DNA from: Melastoma dodecandrum
Lineage: Eukaryota > Streptophyta > Magnoliopsida > Myrtales > Melastomataceae
Assembly (NCBI GenBank): GCA_029817715.1
Contig: JARUPY010000539.1
Location: 5,865,501-5,929,500 of the forward strand
Direction: 5' to 3'
DNA: 64,000 nt
Part shown: in pieces, positions 57,264 to 64,000 of the stretch
How the letters are laid out: every line of letters starts with the position of its first letter
How positions within the stretch are numbered: position 1 is the stretch's first letter
Translations under genes and position numbers: made by a program
The notes under the pieces: generated by a model
Told to the model about the DNA's origin: nothing
Seen by the model: only the letters and a program-made list of their open reading frames with translations
Databases searched by the model: none

Positions 57264-58209
57264 CGTCTTCTCTCTTCTCTTGAAATCAAAACAAGCTCTC
57301 CTTCTCCTTTCCCTCTTCCCTTTTTCCCTTTCCACTTTGATGAAAGGAAAGAAAAGGATGACAAAGGTAGCAAAAGGGGGAGAGGGGGGGTATGTATTTT
57401 TCTGGGTTTGACTTGGGACGATCTAGAAGAGGATGAATGAGGATGAAGATTGTGTTTGTGGTTTGTTTCCGGAAAATGGAGGGATGGAATTGTGTTGTTT
57501 TTTTCTTTTTTTCTTTTCCTCGTCTCTCTCTGTTTTTGGGTTCTTCTTGTTTGTTTGTTTGTCGGGTGAGAATGAAGGGCCAGCACTGGATCGATCTTCC
57601 CCGTTTTACAGATTAAGACCCCCTCTCCCGGGAGTTTAGCCCTCCTACTCTCCTTGTCCTTCCTACAAACTGATTATATTCTAAACCACCCCTCAAACCA
57701 ACTCCCTGTTTTTCAGTTGTCGTTTTCATCATTACATAACTACCGGAATGCACATCCTGCTCGGCGTGGTGTTGGCCTATTTATTTATTAAAAGTGCTTG
57801 CAATGCAACAAAGCATAATAATTAGTTCCGTATGTTTCAAAATAAAGTCGATGAGAAAATATTAGAAAGCTAATTTTAAAATTTATTAAATCAGGTCCTT
57901 AATTCGGTATTAGAAATATCAAATTTGATTTGTAAATTTGATACTGTTAGCATTATTAGGAATCCATTATGAGATTTAAGACTCTGTGCTGATGTAATCT
58001 AGGGGACAAGACTTATTTTCCTGAATCTAATGTTATCTATGAGCGAAGTACTTAACTTACAAAGCTGTGTGGATCATCTGACTCGAAAAGGAAAATCTGG
58101 TTTCTCAAAAAATGGGGTGTGCTTCATACAAGGTGTTCCTCTTTTATAGTAGAAATGGAAATTAGATTAGTAAAGTAGCAATAGTTGTTCAGTTATCTCC
58201 CGAAACGAG
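57264..58209. other. promoter side of the glutaredoxin-like gene and spacer
   Basis: TTC/CT-rich leader near 57290-57330 and 57500-57540 (reading the complement), then AT-rich spacer. No gene was seen. Confidence 0.5.
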
Positions 58210-58570
58210 CTAGCATGGCCCCAAAACATCCCCACATGGAATATCCGCATGTAGTAGATTAATTACACTACCAGGTGGAAAATAAAACACGATAACATCT
58301 TCCTCCTGATGTAGTGCAATCTTTGCCAGCTTGTCCGCTACCTTGTTTCCTTCCTGGATAGTGAACAACGGAAGCTTTTACATCAACTTGTTTTGTTTTT
58401 GCTGAAAACTGAGCAGCCTCTAGTTGCATCTATTTTGAATTATTTCCTGGTCATCATGCACAATGCCCTCTGATACCAAAAAAATTAGGCTACCAAATAT
58501 TCTACGGTTCCCTCTGCTTTGTTGGTAAGGACTGGCTGAAAAAGAATTTCTCCTGCTACTTCATTTGTAC
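58210..58570 (-). pseudogene. LINE-type RNase H remnant
   Basis: Minus-strand reading gives the tail of a plant RVT_3/LINE RNase H: FTIQEGNKVADKLAKIAL, followed by HQEEDVIVFYFPPGSV and a stop near 58215. Upstream pieces (near 58440-58570) show the earlier RNase H half in other frames with stops. It is a short, broken relic without reverse transcriptase. Confidence 0.65.
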
Positions 58571-58801
58571 CGTTGATTTGGGGGGGGGCATTTGAGCTAT
58601 GGCCTATGGGTACAAAATGGCGGTGCCCGAACCAGTGCGGCCCTGAAGCTTGTAATCTCGGCTTGAAGAAACCTGACTGATGATGTGCTGCAGGTTACTA
58701 CTGTTCAAGACCGAGGGAAGCTTCCTCCCACCGCGTCACCAATCCACGAGTTGTCTGTACAAGAATTTTCCTGGAGGACTATCCTGAAGATCAAATGAAG
58801 T

Positions 58802-61787
58802 CTATCCTACGTTGTCTTCTACAAATATCCTAAATATGAAATCACGGAACCGCCTCGAATACTGCTTTGGATCAACCGCAGATATGGAAGTCGGGTCATA
58901 TTGAATGGACTTGTATGCATGTTCCAGTTTCTTGCTGATATCATAGTCTTGTAGTATATCTATTACCCCGAAGGAGATTACTATATCATACAACTCCCCC
59001 GTTGGTTCACCAACCAGCTCTGCCTGCTCGGAATCTCTTCTCCTCACTGTTAGTTCCGCCATCGCGGGCATGTTTATCCCCAGTGTGGCATCGGCCCCGC
59101 TGCAAAATCCATGGGATGGGAGGAACCAGTGTGAGACAACGAAAGCGACTTGTGTTCGTTTTTATCATCGACCATGATTTTTTTACCTCATCGTATCAGA
59201 CGTGAGTGAACCCATTTCTTCAGATTCTCCTTCGGTGTGGTTAATTCCTAAGCAAACATTTCGATGTAAAATTTCAATCGTCCAGGCTCTGTTTATATCC
59301 TTCATCTGAACACAACATATCAAAGGGAATGTACCCGATGGAGTGCCGACTGTGGAGCCGAGGGGTTCCGCCATCATCAAATCCCCACTTTGAGAAACCC
59401 GTCTGAAATGAAGGCCTACTAGAAGACTGTAGTCCATGATCCGTTCCTGTTCAAGGAAGTCGCAGTCCCTGTCTACTTGTCTGCATCAAAGACGAGGAAA
59501 TCTTTTAGATGAAAATCACAAAATGAACGTGTCAGTACTTTGATAACAGAAGACTTCGTTCAGACAGGAATTACACCTGCAGAACTCTTGGTACCAAGAA
59601 CTCTTCAATCGAAATATAAAATTTAAATCCAGGTCCTTCAGGGTTGTAGTAGCTTCTATTTCTGTATCTGGCTTGTCTGTGATACGGCCATGCGATGACC
59701 CCTTTAGGTCGAATCGCCTGTGGAAGACGTAGTTCGAACAGAAGAGGTTTCCCATTATGATAAAACGTACCTGCACAATCCAACCATAAGATTAAATATT
59801 ATTCTTGCTTTTGGCTTTCTGCACTTAGCAGACTGATAGGCTTAGGCATGGAAAACTCGGTCCCTTTCTATACCTCTGAACATCATTACCTTCTTCTGTG
59901 CAGGTCCGGTCAGTTTCACACAATGCAGACCGAAATATTTTGTAACGAGCGTGTTCTCAAAGTTCTTGACATGATTATAGTACGCAGGTAACATCCTTAA
60001 AAGCACCTGCAATGAAAACTCACAGAAGGAATTATGGAGGAGGGTTATAGAGAGCTTCAAACTGAAACTTCCTTTCTGTAATGAAAAATATGTATCGAGA
60101 GAGGCACCTTGACTTCAGATTTCTTCATGGTCTTGATCATATAGCGATCATCATTTGTCAAGTAGAAGAAGCTTCCGCTTTTCCCTGGTGAAGAAAGCTC
60201 CCGGAGGGCATCATTCCCACAGATCGAGATCATGTAGTCGGCTGCATCCACCTTAAATAATTTCCTTAGGGTCCTGCACCGTTACAAGAAACCGTAAATC
60301 AGCTTCCATAATTCTCTTGACGATCCAGAAATACATATGAGCCATCTCAGAAAACGAGAAAATGGAGGAGTTAAGGAAAGACAACCTGAAAACTACAGGA
60401 CAGTAATCTTTCCACTTGAATTCGCATGACTGATGAGGTGGAGTGTGCTTGGACCCTTCGGAAGGGAACCTTGTCCAGACCTTCTCCTTTGGGTCAAAAA
60501 CTGAAGGCTTCAGGTCGACGGATATTGCCGGTCCAGGCCTTCCAACCGAATGCCTGTCTCAAATGCATTTGTAATCAAGGCATTGTAAACTCCCCCTATT
60601 GAGTACGGGTAGTTGAAAAGGACACCGATTGATTACCTGATTCCAAGCTGCAGGTTAAGCATCAGCTCGTAATTTTTGTGCCCTTTGGAGATGGTGACTC
60701 CCTGTCTCTTGGGAAGTTTTACGCGTAACAGCTGCTGTCTCGTCAGCGTCCTCCTGCCACCTGAGTCCTCCAGCTGAAGGCTCCCCAAGCCATCCCCGGT
60801 CACGCTTCTCCTGTTCCCATAATTATCGACATCTGAAAATCTTCCGTCCACCGAAATTCTCCTTTTCCCGATTGTATCATGTTCTGGACTAGGTCTACAA
60901 AGCTTTTGCTTCTGCAGAAACTCCCCTTCGACACCCGGCCAGTTCAGTACCTTCTGTGATGGCAGAATAGACAGCTTTTCCCCTGGGCATATCTTGCAAT
61001 CCTGCAAATCCACGGAGTACACTTCCTGAGGATTCCAATCTGTGTTGCTTGCAGTTGAGCTGGATGGGGTGTACTTTCCGCTCTGATCATTTGCATCCCT
61101 ACTCCAAACACCGATGTAGAAACTGCCATCCGGCCACTTGAACGTCCCGTTACCTTTAGGCAATCCATCCTCCCAGGACCCCTCGTACCGCTTCCCATTG
61201 CTCCAAACCAGCGTGCCATTCCCATTGATCAGTCCATTCTTCCATTGCCCGATGTAGTGATTCCCATTTTCCCATTGGTACTTCCCTTGGCCATCCTGCA
61301 TCCCACGTCGCCACCCTCCCTCATAGTAGTCCCCATTAACATAGCATTTGATCCCCTGTCCGTGTTTCATGTTCATCACCCAGGAACCCTTATAGGTATC
61401 CCCGGAAGGCCCGGTGTAAGTCCCTTGGCCATCCATGTAAGCATTCTTGAATTCTCCCTCGTAGGTGGCGCCGCTGGGCCAACAGAACTTACCTTGCCCC
61501 AGAGGTTTACCGGCCCTCCACTCCCCAACGTACATGCAGCCATCCGTCCAGAGATACTTGCCATGGCCATGGGGGAGGTCGCCGGACCATTGGCCCGTGT
61601 AGAAGTCTCCATTATCGAGGACCTTCTCGGCGTGGTAGACATTTTCGGCAGGGGCATTGGGGTCATCGTCGACGTGAGAAACAGACATCTTGTGGAAGAA
61701 GTGCTTGGCGCGTTTCCTGGCAGCTGCTTGCTTACGTCGGATGGTAACTTCCCAGGACTTGACAATGCCGACGTGTTTATTGATCAT
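58802..61787 (-). CDS. PIP5K: phosphatidylinositol 4-phosphate 5-kinase with MORN repeats
   Basis: Seven exons (60637-61787, 60386-60553, 60108-60273, 59890-60006, 59577-59770, 59187-59480, 58802-59099) give 795 residues. Residues 61-240 form seven full MORN repeats and part of an eighth ([19 protein letters not shown] and similar). The lipid kinase domain covers about 430-790. Visible motifs are [30 protein letters not shown] and [12 protein letters not shown]. The C-terminus has [12 protein letters not shown]. This is the plant type I/II B-class layout. The enzyme makes PI(4,5)P2 at the plasma membrane, with the MORN part acting in targeting and regulation. All splice sites are canonical and the frame is intact. 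Confidence 0.96.
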
Positions 61788-63147
61788 TACTCTCTACGCC
61801 ACTTATTGTCCAAACAAAGAGAGATTGTTCCCTTCATGACAAAGTCATATACCCGACATCTTCTACCAATGCATCCTCCATCCCTGACATTTCAAGCATA
61901 AAAGTCTCCTTTCCTAATGTTTCTCTAGCTGGGTGTTCAGGCCAAGGAAGAAAGTTGGAGTTTCTTCTTCTTCTTCTTCTTCTTCTTCTTTCCCAGATTC
62001 AAAGGAGAATCCTCTCCCAATCAAACCCAAAAAAAAAGACAGAAACTTTTGTTCGTTGTTTTGTTGAAAATTTTTTGGAGGGGAGATGGAGGAGGAGAGT
62101 TGAGTTGAGTTTTGGTTCCCGAATTCGGCTCCTAGAATCACTACCGCACCAAACATCTGGAGGGAATGCGCAGATGAAGAGGGGACAAGAGACAAAAAGG
62201 GTCTGTTGGTTTGTTTTGTGTTCGTTTTCCATTTGGGGGCCAAATTTAGTTAGCTTTTCCTTTTTGGGTCTCGAGTTGGATTGGATAGGAGGGATTTCGG
62301 TTTGATGATGCCATGCCACTAAATGAAATGATAATCCAGTACAGATCATCCATCATCTCCATGTAAAAGAATAAGACAGATTTGACGTGGGTTATGCATT
62401 TGAGTAGGTGGTAGTGTATATGCATGGAGCCGTTGCATTTGCATGGACTGGTGGATGGTAATTTGTTGGTGTTGGTTGGGTTTCTCTTTGTAAACTTGGG
62501 CCTGTTGTTGGGTTGGGGTCGGGGGAGCGTCGGTCGGTTTATGGTCTCCTCTTTCCTTTTCCTTTCTGTTCGACTTATTCTTGCAAACGAAGCACGCAGT
62601 TCATCCTCGGGGCCTTGCCCTTGTCCGAAGGAGATCACACCCCCTTTCCCACGAGATGGGATCCTCCAAAATTCCGTCTTTTTGACTCACCTCCCCTGAA
62701 GGTGGAAGGAAGCAATGAGAGGTAACTTCCGACCCAGTGATTCGGTTTACACTTTCTTTTAGATCTGTTCATTCGAGTTCTTTGCCCGATTCGTGGGTCG
62801 TAAAAATCTTCAATCTTTGGGATATTGGCCGATGTTTGCTTTGTTTATTCCGTTATCTCAGCTTCAAACTTCGAAGCTCTCATATTTTCTTTTTTATTCT
62901 TCCTTCTCTTCTTGTTCTGTTATCAGCGAGTGCAATATATCGCCTATTGGAAGCTCCCCCTTGTTGATTCGGTTGCATCGGGGTTAGTCTGAAGTAGACT
63001 TGGGAAGTTAGGTGCCTAGCATTTGTGTTTTTGTTTGGATGTGGGGATCAAAGATTCACGGAAAGAGACAGTGTCATGGCTGAATCTATTTGATCTTGGA
63101 GGAACTTCTCGAGGAAACCAGTCTCGTGTATTCACTCGGCAGAGCAG
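61788..63147. other. divergent promoter region between PIP5K and HPAT genes
   Basis: About 1.36 kb. It includes a CTT microsatellite (61961-61990), which would lie in the PIP5K 5' leader, and the presumed 5' UTR of the HPAT gene. No further gene was recognised. Confidence 0.55.
61961..61990. repeat. CTT microsatellite
   Basis: About nine CTT units (GAA on the minus strand) upstream of PIP5K. Confidence 0.9.
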
Positions 63148-63552
63148 ATGGCTATAGTCGGAAGGAAGACCAATGGGAGACCTTCAATGTTGATCCTAAT
63201 TCTGTTGGCCATTGGATCTTGTGCTGCTACGTATAACATTCTGACTATGCTGCTCCACAACACAGCAAGTCACTTGAGCGGCGATTCTTCATCTGATCCC
63301 ATCGTGGAGATGCCTCTGAGCGCACCCAGGTCGAAAAATGGTTTACCCTTTCATATTGCCCTGACAGCTACAGATTCTCCTTATAGCAAATGGCAGAGTC
63401 GGATCATGTACTATTGGTACAAGAAGAAGAAGGACCTGCCTGGCTCTGACATGGGGGGTTTCACTCGGATTTTACACTCTGGGAACCCTGACAATTTGAT
63501 GGATGAAATACCGACTGTTGTTGTGGATCCTCTCCCAGATGGCCTAGATCGG
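63148..63552 (+). CDS. HPAT: hydroxyproline O-arabinosyltransferase, first exon (partial gene)
   Basis: The first coding exon (135 codons, phase 0) ends before a GT donor at 63553. The rest lies beyond the window. A single membrane anchor (about residues 13-35, MLILILLAIGSCAATYNILT) makes a type II Golgi protein. The lumenal part begins the conserved GT95 region (FHIALTATDSPYSKWQSRIM, then GGFTRILHSGNPDNLMDEIP and VVDPLPDGLDR). HPAT enzymes add the first arabinose to hydroxyproline of extensins and CLE peptides. The 63553-64000 stretch is intron 1 and shows nothing else. Confidence 0.93.
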
Positions 63553-64000
63553 GTAAATGCCTTACAATGTAGCTTTGCCTAAGATTCTTCTTCTTGTGCG
63601 GCCTTTGATGGAACGTAATACTTTTATCATTTGCAAAAGCAAATGGACACCTGACATAGTTTATTCAGAAAAAGGTAATGGTTGTGGATTTTAATTGGAT
63701 GTTTGGCTTTTCTGCATCAGTTATTTAGTAGCTGATAGTGGCATTATAGCTTGTCTCCTCTTGATCAATTACAGGTAGGAAGTCAGGGAAGTTTGACAAA
63801 TTTTCCATGTTTTCATTTTTGAAAGTTGTCTTGCTTTTAGTCAGGAGTATAATTCTTGTTGTCTTTGAATGTTGAACTTTTGATATACCTTGTCCGTGTA
63901 TTGAATAAGACGTAAATTTCACATGTCAAGTGTAAATAAAGGTCATGTACATAATAGCTTTTAAGCTTTGATTTGTGTTGTTAAACGAATAAAGAATGAG

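Noticed and set aside
61245..61901. 218-codon open frame on the plus strand
   Set aside because: It is the antisense of the PIP5K MORN-repeat exon. The repeat composition keeps the complementary frame open.

Overview
This window is plant nuclear DNA, almost certainly from an angiosperm. Most genes are split by GT-AG introns. Several products are plant-specific or chloroplast-targeted (TAB2-like translation factor, OVATE family protein, MORN-repeat PIP5K, hydroxyproline arabinosyltransferase). The repeats are typical of plants: Ty1/copia and non-autonomous LTR elements, Mutator-like TIR elements and an endogenous caulimovirid. The species cannot be named from sequence alone. No rRNA, tRNA, CRISPR array or prokaryotic feature was seen.

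Layout. 1-5.1 kb: one doubtful exon, a frame-broken SWC6/SEF zinc-finger copy and an OVATE family gene (-). 5.9-8.7 kb: six-exon 2-oxoglutarate/Fe(II) oxygenase (+). 9.3-22.8 kb: 13-exon DUF1664 gene (-) whose introns hold a decayed copia element with intact ends (13.4-18.3 kb) and a non-autonomous LTR element carrying an 11-residue repeat protein (19.8-22.5 kb). 23.2-27.4 kb: RRM protein with a PWI-like N-terminus (+). 28.3-31.8 kb: makorin E3 ligase (-) with a possible alternative last exon. 32.1-45 kb: repeat-rich island holding a 1.05 kb Mutator-like element, about 7 kb of defective endogenous pararetrovirus, an orphan first exon, a nested 1.1 kb Mutator-like element, an internally deleted copia fragment, a small ORF and a 326 bp MITE. 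45.6-48.1 kb: GH28 polygalacturonase (+). 48.9-51.2 kb: 759-residue protein with a possible discoidin-like N-terminus (-). 51.6-53.4 kb: TAB2-like gene (+). 54.1-54.5 kb: small plastid-type membrane protein (-). 56.4-57.3 kb: glutaredoxin-like Cys-rich protein (-). 58.2-58.6 kb: LINE RNase H remnant. 58.8-61.8 kb: PIP5K (-). 63.1 kb to the end: first exon of a HPAT-type arabinosyltransferase (+).

The host genes do not form a pathway. They are ordinary single plant loci: cell wall (polygalacturonase, HPAT), chloroplast translation (TAB2), lipid signalling (PIP5K), ubiquitination (makorin), RNA binding. Exon coordinates were read by eye from splice sites and phase. All multi-exon models given keep one open frame, but no transcript evidence was available. 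The most unusual material is in the repeats (the pararetrovirus with extra zinc knuckles and Lys-rich tandem repeats, the repeat-protein LTR element, the Mutator-like element with doubled inverted repeats) and in the second possible C-terminal exon of makorin.
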